DNA of 64,000 nucleotides from Cupriavidus gilardii (lineage in GTDB: Bacteria > Pseudomonadota > Gammaproteobacteria > Burkholderiales > Burkholderiaceae), in assembly GCF_008801915.1 (NCBI RefSeq), contig NZ_VZOV01000019.1, positions 55,462 through 119,461 of the forward strand, given 5' to 3'. Within the stretch, counting starts at the first letter, position 1. Each line of letters starts with the position of its first letter. Made by a program: the position numbers and the translations under genes. Positions 17,949-25,722 of the stretch are shown one piece after another. The notes below the pieces were generated by a model. It was not told the DNA's origin and did not search any database. It saw only the letters and a list, made by a program, of their open reading frames with translations.

Positions 17949-18043
17949 GTCGGCTCCTGTTCTTGTTGTTGCCTGTTGTTCTATGCCGCGACCCTGACGG
18001 CAGCACGCCTGCCCCTCTGGCGGAGGCAAGGCTAAGTGCTGCG

Positions 18044-18062
18044 TCGGTATACTATATGCAAT
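18044..18062. promoter_or_regulatory. GTATAC-type operator upstream of the amidase gene
   Basis: GTATAC (18047-18052) followed by the AT-rich TATATGCAAT, about 95 bases upstream of the amidase start. Same core as the sites at 18590, 19629, 23636, 25724, 25867 and 25907. FCD-type GntR proteins commonly bind such palindromes; binding here is inferred. Confidence 0.5.
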
Positions 18063-18228
18063 AGTTTAGGGTGGACCAAGGCTTGTCGGCATTGGCGGAA
18101 ACCCTCGCACCGCTGGCGGGCTGTCGGTACGTGGGTGGCGCTGGACGCAAGAATCGGTCCGGGAAGATGGCGGCACGATGCGGTGCCGCACATTCGAAGC
18201 AGTGCCGCACACGAGAGCGGCCGGAAAA

Positions 18229-18252
18229 GCAAAACCGCCCCGAAGGGCGGTT
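18229..18252 (-). terminator. UUCG-loop terminator on the minus strand
   Basis: Minus-strand reading gives AACCGCCC-TTCG-GGGCGGTT followed by TTGCTTTTCC: a perfect 8-bp stem with the very stable UUCG tetraloop and a T-rich tail. It lies downstream of the 63-residue gene at 18365-18556 and supports that this region is transcribed leftward. Confidence 0.65.
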
Positions 18253-18266
18253 CAGATTGCTTGCAC

Positions 18267-18340
18267 CGTCGTCATCCCCGCGTAGGCGGGGACCCAGCGG
18301 CTTCTGAAGACACTGGGTCCCCGCCGGCGCGGGAACGAGG
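18267..18340. repeat. REP-like inverted pair
   Basis: GTCATCCCCGCG...GCGGGGACCCAG and CTGGGTCCCCGC...GCGGGAACGA face each other across about 15 bases. The same GGGTCCCCGC/GCGGGGAC core recurs at 23742-23770 and, as a half copy, near 19562. Typical intergenic palindromic repeats of this bacterial group. Confidence 0.7.
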
Positions 18341-18364
18341 TGAGCGTTGTATCGGCCTTGGCCG

Positions 18365-18556
18365 TTATGCCGGGCGATGCCCGCAGCCAGCGCGGCCAAA
18401 CAGGCACTGCACGAAGCGCAGCACATCGGCGGCTCGCAGCGGGATCAGCGGCGTGGCATGACGGACCGCGTCGCGGGCCGCGTAGTGGCGCAGCAGTTGC
18501 TGGCCGATCGGGGTCTTCAGATACGACGCCCGGGCATTGGTGTCGCGGTAAGTCAT
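18365..18556 (-). CDS. Small hypothetical protein, 63 aa
   Basis: ATG 18556 is preceded by the purine-rich GAGAAAG and, 30 bases further up, by a GTATAC-type operator. A terminator-like hairpin lies about 110 bases past the stop. Sequence starts MTYRDTNARASYLKTPIGQQ and ends with a Cys-containing FVQCLFGRAGCGHRPA. No signal peptide or known domain. It may be a true small gene of the GntR regulon or the remnant of a larger enzyme. The regulatory context argues for expression, while the composition of the last 20 residues argues for decay. Confidence 0.4.
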   Translation of the reverse strand: MTYRDTNARASYLKTPIGQQLLRHYAARDAVRHATPLIPLRAADVLRFVQCLFGRAGCGHRPA

Positions 18557-18587
18557 GGTCTTTCTCTATTGCGTTTACAACAGTCGA

Positions 18588-18600
18588 CAGTATACACAAT
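18588..18600. promoter_or_regulatory. GTATAC-type operator upstream of the 63-aa gene
   Basis: CAGTATACACAAT, core GTATAC at 18590-18595. It is centred about 36 bases upstream of the small gene's ATG, where it would overlap the promoter. Confidence 0.5.
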
Positions 18601-18815
18601 TTTTGTGCATTGCGCCATGACGGTGCGCCTGACGCCCCGGACCCGTGCGCGCGGCCGATGCCGGGGCACGGCGGCATGCCGCGCCCGCAGGCGCGAAGGC
18701 GCCAAAGGACGGCGGCACGGCGCACCGCTGCCGTGGTGCACCGCGACAGGGAAATCGGGAAGGGGAAAACAGGAAGGCCGGAGGATCGGCCCGGCCCGGT
18801 CTCGGGCAACAGCCG

Positions 18816-19520
18816 TCAGGCGGCGTGCTGCTCGCCGACCGGCAGTTCGGCCGCCTTGGCCGCACTGTAGACATGCCGCGCGGCCAGCAGGGCCGCAAGA
18901 TCGGCATCGCCGGCGATCACCGCCTGCAGGATCTGCGCGTGTTCGTCCCAGTTCTGGCGAGCGCGCACCGTGTTGGCCGGCCCGAACAGCACCGCGGTAC
19001 GCTCACGCAGCGAGCGCATCATTTCCTGCAGCACGCTGTTGGCGGCGATATTGCCGAGCACCTCGTGAAAACGCGAATTCAGCGTCAGCAGTTCGTCGGC
19101 CTTGCCCTGGGCCGCCGCTTCCATGCCCTGCTGCAACACCGCCTCGAGCTCCGCGATCAGCGCCGGATCGCGCCGCTGCGCGGCGAGCTTGGCGTTCAGC
19201 CCCTCCAGCGTGGCGCGCACCTCCACCATCTCGCGGACGATATCGGGCGACAGCTTGGCCACCGAGGCGCCGCGGCGCGGTTCGATCAGCACCAGCCCTT
19301 CGCTGGCTAGCGCCCGCAGCGCCTCGCGCACCGGGATGCGCGACACACCCAGTTCCGCCGACAGCTTGTTCTCGACCAGGCGTTCGCCCGGCTCGTAGTC
19401 GCCCTTCAGGATGCGCTCGCGCAGCTTGTCGGTGACCAGCGCGAACAGCGGCGAATGGCTGGCGCCCAGGCTCACGACTTCCTGATCGGGCGCGGCGGAA
19501 ACGGACGGGCGGAGGGACAT
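18816..19520 (-). CDS. GntR-family regulator with FCD ligand-binding domain
   Basis: 234 residues. The winged-helix DNA-binding domain spans about 25-95 (LRERILKGDYEPGERLVENKLSAELGVSRIPVREALRAL, with the EALRALASEGLV recognition region). The all-helical FCD domain spans about 100-225, with candidate metal/acid ligands in NSRFHEVLG, EHAQIL and ARHVYSA. FCD regulators sense carboxylic acids or amino-acid-derived catabolites and usually repress by binding short palindromes. A GTATAC site lies in its own upstream region (19629), suggesting autoregulation. Six further copies lie in front of neighbouring operons, so this is the likely local regulator. Confidence 0.92.
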   Translation of the reverse strand: MSLRPSVSAAPDQEVVSLGASHSPLFALVTDKLRERILKGDYEPGERLVENKLSAELGVSRIPVREALRALASEGLVLIEPRRGASVAKLSPDIVREMVEVRATLEGLNAKLAAQRRDPALIAELEAVLQQGMEAAAQGKADELLTLNSRFHEVLGNIAANSVLQEMMRSLRERTAVLFGPANTVRARQNWDEHAQILQAVIAGDADLAALLAARHVYSAAKAAELPVGEQHAA

Positions 19521-19626
19521 GGCGGATGGCGAGGCGATCGGATTGGACAGCGCGCGAATTGGCGGGGACCCAGGCGCTGCTGCGAGGCACCGGGTCGGTG
19601 CGAGCCCGCGCCAAAGGCTGGCGTCA

Positions 19627-19636
19627 TTGTATACCA
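19627..19636. promoter_or_regulatory. GTATAC-type operator upstream of the gntR gene
   Basis: TTGTATACCA, core at 19629-19634, in the 165-base gap between the gntR start and the stop of the flavoreductase gene. Supports autoregulation. Confidence 0.5.
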
Positions 19637-19685
19637 GCTACCGAACGAAGCGGCGCGGTCGCCGCCCCTCCACGGCCGCCGGGCC

Positions 19686-20687
19686 TCAGTCCCGCTGAAA
19701 CGTGAAACTGTCGGCGTAGATGTGCTCGGTGCTGGCGCCGCGATCGAGGAAGGCCTGGCGCGCGTCGCGGATCATGTCCGGCGAGCCGCACAGGTAGATC
19801 GCGTGCTCGGACAGGTCGCCGAGATCGTCGACCGCGGCGTGGTGCACATAACCGCGGCGGCCCCGCCAGCCGACGCCGCCGCGCGACAGCACCGGCACAT
19901 AGCGGAAGTCGTACAGGCGCTCGGCCCAGCCCTCGATCTGCTGGTGCAGATAGAGATCGCCCTCCTCCCGCATGCCCCAGTACAGCGATACCGGCGGGCA
20001 GTCGGGATCGTCCATCAGCGATTCGAGAATCGCCTTGATCGGCGCGATGCCGGTGCCTGTCGCGACCATCAGCAACGGACGATAGTCGCGCGCGCGATAG
20101 AAGAAGTTGCCGTGCGGCAGCTCGACTTCGACCGCATCGCCGGGCGCAAGGCCCGGCAGGATGCGGTCGGTGACCGCGCCGCCCGGAATGCGGCGCACAT
20201 GCAGTTCGATGCTGCCGCCCTGCGGCACCGACGCCATCGAGAAACTGCGCGCCTGCCCCTCGCCCGCGATCAGCTTCAGATACTGGCCCGGCCGATAGTC
20301 GAGCGCCGCGTCGAGATCCGGCACTTGCAGCCGGACCTGCAGCACGGTCGGCGTCAGCGGAAGAACCTGCTCGATGCGCGCGCGATGCCGCATCGGCTCG
20401 GCGCAGGCTTCGTCCTCGCGCGCGGTGCTGATCACCAGATCCCCAACCGGCTGCGCCTGGCAGGCCAGCGCATAGCCCGCCGCCGCCTCGTCGGGCGCCA
20501 GCCCCATCGGCTCCTCCTCGTAGCGGACTTCGCCTTCGACGAGCTTCATCCGGCAGGTGCCGCAGCCGCCCAGCTGGCAATCGTGCGGCAGCGCGATACC
20601 GGCCTTGAGTGCGGCCTGCAGCAGCGTTTCGCCGCGCTCGACGAAAAAGGCCTGCTGCGTTTCGAGGATCTGGATGCGGTGAGACAT
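19686..20687 (-). CDS. 2Fe-2S flavoprotein oxygenase reductase
   Basis: 333 residues. The N-terminal plant-type ferredoxin domain has cluster ligands C37, C42, C45 and C76. The FAD domain (about 100-200) has the RPGQYLKL and RSFSMAS motifs. The NAD(P) domain (about 205-333) has VATGTGIAPIKAILES and the YLCGSPDMI end. It passes electrons from NAD(P)H through FAD to its 2Fe-2S centre and then to an oxygenase or separate ferredoxin in the cytoplasm. It is the last gene of a run with the diiron oxidase, an aldehyde dehydrogenase and an HbpS/GlcG protein, and probably feeds that oxidase directly or through the two ferredoxins encoded at 27.6-28.7 kb. Similar reductases serve phenol and toluene monooxygenases and CDP-deoxysugar synthesis. 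Confidence 0.9.
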   Translation of the reverse strand: MSHRIQILETQQAFFVERGETLLQAALKAGIALPHDCQLGGCGTCRMKLVEGEVRYEEEPMGLAPDEAAAGYALACQAQPVGDLVISTAREDEACAEPMRHRARIEQVLPLTPTVLQVRLQVPDLDAALDYRPGQYLKLIAGEGQARSFSMASVPQGGSIELHVRRIPGGAVTDRILPGLAPGDAVEVELPHGNFFYRARDYRPLLMVATGTGIAPIKAILESLMDDPDCPPVSLYWGMREEGDLYLHQQIEGWAERLYDFRYVPVLSRGGVGWRGRRGYVHHAAVDDLGDLSEHAIYLCGSPDMIRDARQAFLDRGASTEHIYADSFTFQRD

Positions 20688-20727
20688 GATGCGTTCCGAA
20701 TGGCCGGTTGAAAGATGCGGCGTGGGT

Positions 20728-20787
20728 CAGCGCTTCGTGCAGCGCTTCGTGCAGCGCTTGGGTCAGCGCTCGGTTCAGCGCTTGATA
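20728..20787. repeat. 12-bp minisatellite, five copies
   Basis: CAGCGCTTCGTG twice, then CAGCGCTTGGGT, CAGCGCTCGGTT and CAGCGCTTGATA, without gaps. It starts in the spacer between the HbpS-like gene and the reductase gene and covers the last codons and stop of the former. Confidence 0.85.
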
Positions 20788-21254
20788 TCGGCCTGCACCA
20801 CCACCTTCAGGTCCTGCGGTGCCAGCAGTTCCTGCAACGCCTGCAAGGCAGCGAGGCCCGCCTGCGTGTCCTGCTCGCCGTTGCCACCGCTCAGGCCGAT
20901 GCCGCCGATCACCTGCTCGTTGACGACGATCGGAAAGCCGCCGACGAAGGCCGCGAACTTGCCCTCGAAGCTCCACTGGATGCCGAAGGCTTCGTTGCCG
21001 GGCAGCGCGGGCCCGTTCGGCGGCGTGGTGAACAGATGGGTCGAGCGCTTGTGGCCGGCCGCGGTAAAGGCCTTGTTCCAGGCGATCTGGGGCCCGGTGA
21101 TACGGGCGCCGTCCATTCGCTCCAGCACCAGCGGATAGCCGCCCTCATCCACCACGCAGATGGATTCGAGCACGCCGATCTCCTCGGACTTGGCGATGGC
21201 CGCGGCCACCATATGGCGCGCTTCGCGCAGTTCGAGCTTGATGGCTTGTTTCAT
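20775..21254 (-). CDS. HbpS/GlcG family protein (DUF336)
   Basis: 159 residues; ATG 21254 follows AGGAGA. The family pattern is complete: the AAAIAKSEEIGVLESICVVDEGGYPLVLERMDGA core, an AWNKAFTAAGHKRSTHLF segment, GGFPIVVNEQVIGGIGLSGG and a C-terminal helix. HbpS of Streptomyces binds haem and senses redox stress, and GlcG sits in glycolate operons. The biochemical role of most members is open. No signal peptide is visible, so it acts in the cytoplasm. It is encoded between an aldehyde dehydrogenase and an oxygenase reductase, so it may protect or assist the oxidase or carry a small ligand. Confidence 0.88.
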   Translation of the reverse strand: MKQAIKLELREARHMVAAAIAKSEEIGVLESICVVDEGGYPLVLERMDGARITGPQIAWNKAFTAAGHKRSTHLFTTPPNGPALPGNEAFGIQWSFEGKFAAFVGGFPIVVNEQVIGGIGLSGGNGEQDTQAGLAALQALQELLAPQDLKVVVQADIKR

Positions 21255-21312
21255 GCGATGTTCTCCTGGTCGATGCGGTGTAGCGATGCTGCGATGCTGC
21301 GATGCGTATTGC

Positions 21313-22773
21313 TTACAGGCCGCGGTAGACGGTCTTGATCTGGGTATAGAACTCGAGGCCGGTGCGGCCGGACTCGCGGAAGGTCGACGTACTCGAACGC
21401 TTGAGCCCGCCGAACGGCGCGTTGACCAGATTGCCGGTGGTGGTGCGGTTGATCTTGACGGTGCCGGCCTCGATGTCGGCGGCGAAGCGATGCATGTAGC
21501 GCGGATTGCGTGTGACGATCGCCGCGGCCAGGCCGTACTCGGTGTCGTTGGCCTTGGCGATCGCGTCGGCGTAGTCGCTGAACGCGATGATCGCGATCAC
21601 CGGCCCGAAGATCTCCTCTCTCGCGATGCGCATGTCCTGCGTGACATCGGTGAAGACGGCGGGCGACACGTAGAAGCCGTTGTCGTACTCCGGACCGCCG
21701 AGCCGCTCGCCGCCGCACAGCAGCGTCGCCTCGGACTTGCCGATGTCGATGTAGCGCAGCACGTTGTCGAGCTGGTTGCGCGTGGCCAGCGGACCGAGGT
21801 CCATGCCGGGCGTCAGGCCGCTGCCGATCTTCAGTGTCTTGACGCGGGCCAGCAGCTTCTCGGTATAGGCCTCGCGCACGGACTCGGCGACCAGCACGCG
21901 GCTGGTGCCGGTGCAGGCCTGGCCGCTGAGCGAGAAGCCGCCCTTGATCGTCAGTTCGACGGCCTGGTCGAGGTCGGCGTCCTCCATCACCAGCAGCGGA
22001 TTCTTGCCGCCCAGCTCCATCTGCGTGCGCGTGGTCAGCGGCACCGAGCGATGGATCTGCTCGCCGGCGCGGGTCGAGCCGGTGAACGAGATCGCACGCA
22101 CGGCCGGGGCTTGCGTGATCGCGGCTCCCACGTCGGCGGCGCTGCCGGTGATGAAGTTCAGCACGCCCTTGGGCAGGCCCGCGTCGATCAGCGCCTCGGC
22201 CAAGCGATAGCCGCTCAGCGGCGCATCGGACGACGGCTTGAACACCACGGTATTGCCGGTGATCAGCGCCGGCGCGATCTTGCGCGCCGGGATCGAGATC
22301 GGGAAATTCCACGGCGAGATCACCGTCGCCACGCCCAGCGGCTCGCGCTGCGTGTAGACCAGCATGTCGCCGTCGTCGTTGGGGAACGATTCGCCGGTGA
22401 AGGTCTGGCCTTCGACGGCATAGAAGCGCAGCGTCTGCGCCGAGCGCAGGACCTCGTCGCGCGCCAGGCTCAACGCTTTGCCCTCTTCGCGCGTCAGTTC
22501 GCGCGCGATGCTGTCGGCATTGGCTTCGAGCTGCTGCGCGGCGCGGTTCAGGATGGCCGCGCGGCGTCCGATCGGCGTGTTCTTCCAGCCCTCGAAGGCG
22601 GCGGCGGCCGCCGCCACCGCCGCCTGTCCGTCTTCGGCGGCGGATGCCTGGAAGCGGCCCACCACGTCTTTCGTATCGGCGGGATTGATGTTGTCGAAGG
22701 TTCGGCCGGACTGGCACACGGTCCATTCGCCATCGATGTAGTTGTAGAACGGTTCCATCTGTGCGGCGCTCAT
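21313..22773 (-). CDS. NAD(P)-dependent aldehyde dehydrogenase
   Basis: 486 residues from ATG 22773 (a second ATG at 22758 is possible). A long upstream extension in this frame lies over the oxidase gene and is not real. The fold signature is present: SPWNFPISIPARKIAPAL, the SFTGSTRAGEQIH NAD-binding turn, general base Glu in MELGGKNP, catalytic Cys in SLSGQACTGTSR and EEIFGPVIAI. Closest in style to semialdehyde dehydrogenases (2-oxoglutarate semialdehyde, vanillin-type). It oxidises an aldehyde to an acid. Its place directly after the diiron oxidase gene suggests its substrate is the oxidase product or a fragment of it. Confidence 0.93.
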   Translation of the reverse strand: MSAAQMEPFYNYIDGEWTVCQSGRTFDNINPADTKDVVGRFQASAAEDGQAAVAAAAAAFEGWKNTPIGRRAAILNRAAQQLEANADSIARELTREEGKALSLARDEVLRSAQTLRFYAVEGQTFTGESFPNDDGDMLVYTQREPLGVATVISPWNFPISIPARKIAPALITGNTVVFKPSSDAPLSGYRLAEALIDAGLPKGVLNFITGSAADVGAAITQAPAVRAISFTGSTRAGEQIHRSVPLTTRTQMELGGKNPLLVMEDADLDQAVELTIKGGFSLSGQACTGTSRVLVAESVREAYTEKLLARVKTLKIGSGLTPGMDLGPLATRNQLDNVLRYIDIGKSEATLLCGGERLGGPEYDNGFYVSPAVFTDVTQDMRIAREEIFGPVIAIIAFSDYADAIAKANDTEYGLAAAIVTRNPRYMHRFAADIEAGTVKINRTTTGNLVNAPFGGLKRSSTSTFRESGRTGLEFYTQIKTVYRGL

Positions 22774-22838
22774 CAGGCAGTCAGGGGAAGGAGCGCGGCG
22801 CCGGCAGGCGCCGCGGGGCACGGCTCTGGCGTCGCGCT

Positions 22839-23570
22839 TTACGCAGCCAGTTCCAGTTCCGGCAACGGCAGCTCGTGGGCGACATAGTCGTAGTACAGCG
22901 CGGTCGTATAGAGCAGCCGCATCTGCGCGCCGATCTCGCAGATCTTCAGGCAGCGCTGCTGCAGCTCGGGCGTATTCGCGTGCTCGAGCACGATCTGGTA
23001 GCCGCGTTCGCCGTGGATTTCGTCCGAGACGATATGCAGGTCGAAGAACTCGACCTCCTCGTCGGTGAACTGGTACTTCTCGCGCAGCGTCGGCGTCTGC
23101 TTGCGGTAGATCGACGGCACCTGCGACTCCAGCCCGACCACCAGGCCAGCCACCGCGACGATCGGGTCCTCGCGCATCGCCACCGCATAGCACCACGACT
23201 GCAGACCGCGCGTGGTCGGCGACATGTTGTCGGGATCGATCACGCGCTCGCGGGTGGTGCCGCAGGCCTCGGCGAAGCGGATCAGCAGATCGGTGTGGCG
23301 ATCGCCGCCGATTTCCTCTTCGTACATATTGGCCAGCAGGAAGTCCTTGGCCTCGGTATACCGATCCGGCATCCGGGCGTAGATGTAGCCCAGGTAATCG
23401 GCGAACGGCCCGACATAGTGGTAGTGGTTCTCGGCCCAGCGTGCCAGATGCGCGCGGCTCAGCTTGCCGGTGGCCCAGGCCTTGCTGAACGGCGCCTGGT
23501 TGGCGCTTTTGCCCTTGATCGCTTCTTCCAGCGCGGCGCGGAATTCTTCTCGGTTCATCAATTCGGCCAT
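22839..23570 (-). CDS. Heme-oxygenase-like diiron oxidase (TenA/PqqC/CADD superfamily)
   Basis: 243 residues; ATG 23570 follows AAGGAGC. All six metal ligands of the CADD/UndA-type diiron oxidases can be placed with matching spacing: E85 and H92 (MYEEEIGGDRHTD), E148 (VVGLESQ), then H179, D183 and H186 in FFDLHIVSDEIHGERG. TenA and PqqC lack this complete set, so the protein is better described as an oxidase than by the common label TenA family regulator. Known relatives do C-C or N-oxidation chemistry on amino acids and fatty acids (UndA, SznF, BesC) or make p-aminobenzoate (CADD). The substrate here is unknown. It is the first gene of an operon with an aldehyde dehydrogenase and a reductase, behind a perfect GTATAC palindrome. 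Confidence 0.85.
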   Translation of the reverse strand: MAELMNREEFRAALEEAIKGKSANQAPFSKAWATGKLSRAHLARWAENHYHYVGPFADYLGYIYARMPDRYTEAKDFLLANMYEEEIGGDRHTDLLIRFAEACGTTRERVIDPDNMSPTTRGLQSWCYAVAMREDPIVAVAGLVVGLESQVPSIYRKQTPTLREKYQFTDEEVEFFDLHIVSDEIHGERGYQIVLEHANTPELQQRCLKICEIGAQMRLLYTTALYYDYVAHELPLPELELAA

Positions 23571-23634
23571 GTGGGGCTCCTTGTTGGCTGACGGTTCGGA
23601 ATGGTTGGGTCGGACGGATCGTTCGTCCGATGTT

Positions 23635-23649
23635 TGTATACTATATACA
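23635..23649. promoter_or_regulatory. Perfect GTATAC-type palindrome upstream of the diiron oxidase operon
   Basis: TGTATA-CTA-TATACA, a 6-3-6 perfect inverted repeat 65 bases upstream of the oxidase ATG. Best copy of the regional motif and probably the main operator of this operon. Confidence 0.65.
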
Positions 23650-23741
23650 CTTTAGCGGGCGGACAAGGGCCTGGATGGTTTTATTCATCGGGGTTTACCT
23701 TGTGTTTCCAGCGAGTCCGACGTTTCCGCCGCGAAGCAAGT

Positions 23742-23770
23742 CGCTGGGTCCCCGCTTGCGCGGGGACGAC
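23742..23770. repeat. REP-like hairpin
   Basis: GTCCCCGC-TTGC-GCGGGGAC (23748-23767), perfect 8-bp stem, flanked by CGCTGG and GACGAAA. Same core as the REP-like pair at 18267-18340. It lies between the oxidase promoter and the end of the cyclodeaminase-like gene and may act as a transcript end. Confidence 0.7.
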
Positions 23771-23824
23771 GAAACTGCTGGCGACGCCGTCCCGGCGCAG
23801 GCGGCGACCGAGTGGCTTAACGAC

Positions 23825-24745
23825 TCATCGCGCAGCCGCCTGCACCCGCTGCCACGCCAGCCCGGCCAGTGCCACATCTTCCAGGCCCACGCCCACGGAC
23901 TTGTAGATGACGATGTCGTCGTCGCTGCGCCGGGGCTGCGCGCGCTCCAGCACGACATCGGCCAGTTCGACCAGCTTCGATTCGGGCAGCACGCCCTGCC
24001 CCGCCATCACGATGTCGCCGGCTTCGCGCGTGGACTGAGGCTTCCATTCAACGACCACGGCCGAGGCGCGCGACAGCGCTACGTCATCGAGCTCGCGCGT
24101 ATGGGGCAGGCTCGAACCGATCGCCGCGACGAACGCCCCCGGCTTGATCGCCTGGCCCGAAAACAGCGGCGTGGTCGAGCGCGAGGCTGTGACGACGATG
24201 TCGGCCTCCCGCACCGCAGCCTCGTTCTCCGTCACGAGCACCGGAATGCCGCAGCTCTGGCTCAGCCGCTCCGGCAGATCGGCCGGCGCATACGGATCGC
24301 ACAGCAGGATGCGCTCCAGCGGCAACGCGGCGCTCAACTGCCTCGCGTGCGCGGCGCCCTGCGTGCCGGCACCGAACAGCGCTAGCGTACGGGCATCGGG
24401 CCGCGCCAGATGGCGGGCCGCGACCACCGTGCAGGCCGCGGTGCGCAGCCGCGTGATTGCGCCCGCATCGAACGACGCCAGCGGCCGCCCATCCTCGGTC
24501 GAGAACAGCAGGATCACGAAGGAAAACTGCCCGTCGATGGTCGTGTAGACCTTGGCGCCGGCCACGCCCTGCTCCGGTATCACCGCGCCCAGTGTCGACA
24601 GCTTGACGCCGCCCGCCTCGGTACGGATGCGCTGCTGCATGGCGGCATTGCCCTGCCCGAAGCTGCGGAACGCTTCGAGCATGATGCGTTGCACGTCTTC
24701 GGGCGCCACGTGGCGGTCGACCATTTCGTCTGTGATGTGCTGCAT
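23825..24745 (-). CDS. Ornithine cyclodeaminase/mu-crystallin family NAD(P)-dependent enzyme
   Basis: 306 residues from ATG 24745, preceded by AGGAGA; the longer open frame upstream lies over the permease gene. The Rossmann nucleotide site is FGAGTQGAAHARQL, followed by the family motifs DIVVTASRSTTPLFSG and PGAFVAAIGSSLPHTRELDD. Members deaminate ornithine to proline, or oxidise or reduce cyclic imines and N-alkyl amino acids (ketimine reductase, alanine dehydrogenase, opine-type). Exact activity cannot be read from sequence. It lies 86 bases after the TauE/SafE-like permease gene, same strand, and is part of the GTATAC regulon. An enzyme acting on an imine or amino acid fits a pathway for a nitrogen-containing substrate. 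Confidence 0.88.
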   Translation of the reverse strand: MQHITDEMVDRHVAPEDVQRIMLEAFRSFGQGNAAMQQRIRTEAGGVKLSTLGAVIPEQGVAGAKVYTTIDGQFSFVILLFSTEDGRPLASFDAGAITRLRTAACTVVAARHLARPDARTLALFGAGTQGAAHARQLSAALPLERILLCDPYAPADLPERLSQSCGIPVLVTENEAAVREADIVVTASRSTTPLFSGQAIKPGAFVAAIGSSLPHTRELDDVALSRASAVVVEWKPQSTREAGDIVMAGQGVLPESKLVELADVVLERAQPRRSDDDIVIYKSVGVGLEDVALAGLAWQRVQAAAR

Positions 24746-24772
24746 CGGGTCTCCTGCGTTGGGTGTGTGATT

Positions 24773-24801
24773 GAAGTCGAAGTCGAAGTCGAAGTCGAAG
24801 T
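24773..24801. repeat. GAAGTC hexanucleotide repeat
   Basis: Four full copies plus GAAGT, located 28 bases upstream of the cyclodeaminase-like start codon, in the spacer behind the permease gene. Copy-number change here could alter the mRNA leader. Confidence 0.85.
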
Positions 24802-24831
24802 TGGGGCGAGTTCGAGGTAGCGCCGGGGGGC

Positions 24832-25629
24832 TCAGCCCTGCAGCACCACCCGGACCAGCACGGCGATCGCGCCCGCCGCGCACAAGGCCAGCAGCAGCCG
24901 GCGCACGGCCACCGCCGATACACGCGCCTTGAGCCGGCTCGACACCGCAAACCCGGCGAGCAGGAACGGCGCCAGCAGCGCGCTCAACGTCAGGTCCGCA
25001 ATACCGAAGCGCCCCGCCCCGGCCAGCATCGCCAGCGACAACACGGCGCCGCCACCGAGAATGCAGCCAACCGTTGCGCGCATCGCCGCCGGACTCATGT
25101 GCTGCATCACGATGGCGAACGGCGGCGCGCCCGCCGACGTCAGCGTCGCCATGAAGCCGGACGCGGTGCCGGCGATCGCCAGGTTTCCAGCGGAGGGCCG
25201 CACACGCCAGCCAAGGGCACTGAGCGCCACCGCCAGCAGGATCGACAACGAAAACACCACCGCCAGCCACTGCGGCCGCAGCCACGCAATGGCCAGCACG
25301 CCGATCAGGCCGCCGAGCGTGCGGCCCAGCAACGCGGTTCCGGTCAAACGCCAGGCGATCGCCTCGCGCTCGCGCAGCGCCGCCAGCAGCGACAGACAGC
25401 CACCCATCGCCAACAGCGGCCCCGGCACCAGCTGCGGAAAGAACATCGCGGCCAGCGGTGCAGCCAGCATCGCGAAGCCGATGCCGCCCACGCCCTGCAG
25501 GCAGGCACCGACGAAGATCGTCGCGCCCATCCACCCGTATTCGGACAGCGGCACGGCGGGCAGCAAGGACGTCGCCGGCGACAGCGTCGGCAACAGACTG
25601 GCAATCAGCGCGGGCAGCGTGGTGGTCAT
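24832..25629 (-). CDS. TauE/SafE (TSUP) family permease
   Basis: 265 residues from ATG 25629. Seven to eight membrane segments with the internal repeat typical of the family (FVGACLQGVGGIGFAMLAAPL; GTASGFMATLTSAGAPPFAIVMQ). TSUP proteins export or import organosulfur compounds, sulfite, sulfoacetate or other small organic acids across the inner membrane. Its own substrate is not evident. The start has no good ribosome binding site, and in-frame codons up to TTG 25689 cannot be excluded. First gene of the permease and cyclodeaminase-like unit, with a GTATAC-type operator about 95 bases upstream. Confidence 0.82.
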   Translation of the reverse strand: MTTTLPALIASLLPTLSPATSLLPAVPLSEYGWMGATIFVGACLQGVGGIGFAMLAAPLAAMFFPQLVPGPLLAMGGCLSLLAALREREAIAWRLTGTALLGRTLGGLIGVLAIAWLRPQWLAVVFSLSILLAVALSALGWRVRPSAGNLAIAGTASGFMATLTSAGAPPFAIVMQHMSPAAMRATVGCILGGGAVLSLAMLAGAGRFGIADLTLSALLAPFLLAGFAVSSRLKARVSAVAVRRLLLALCAAGAIAVLVRVVLQG

Positions 25630-25722
25630 GAGGAAGAGGGATTGGAAGAGCGCGGACCGCTCGAGGCGGCCCGGCTCACAGACGGGCAATGGCCGTGGTC
25701 AAATACCCTAGCCGCCGGAATT

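Noticed and set aside
18267..18340. CRISPR-like repeat
   Set aside because: Only two inverted, non-identical arms and no spacer series; a REP-type element explains it better.
22774..23196. Extension of the aldehyde dehydrogenase into the oxidase gene
   Set aside because: The extra residues are a frame shadow of the diiron oxidase gene.
22839..23570. Calling the oxidase gene a thiamine-salvage TenA or a TenA-type transcription regulator
   Set aside because: The complete diiron ligand set and the operon with redox proteins do not fit TenA, and no thiamine genes are near.
24746..25534. Long N-terminal extension of the cyclodeaminase-like protein
   Set aside because: It covers the permease gene in another frame; ATG 24745 with AGGAGA is the right start.
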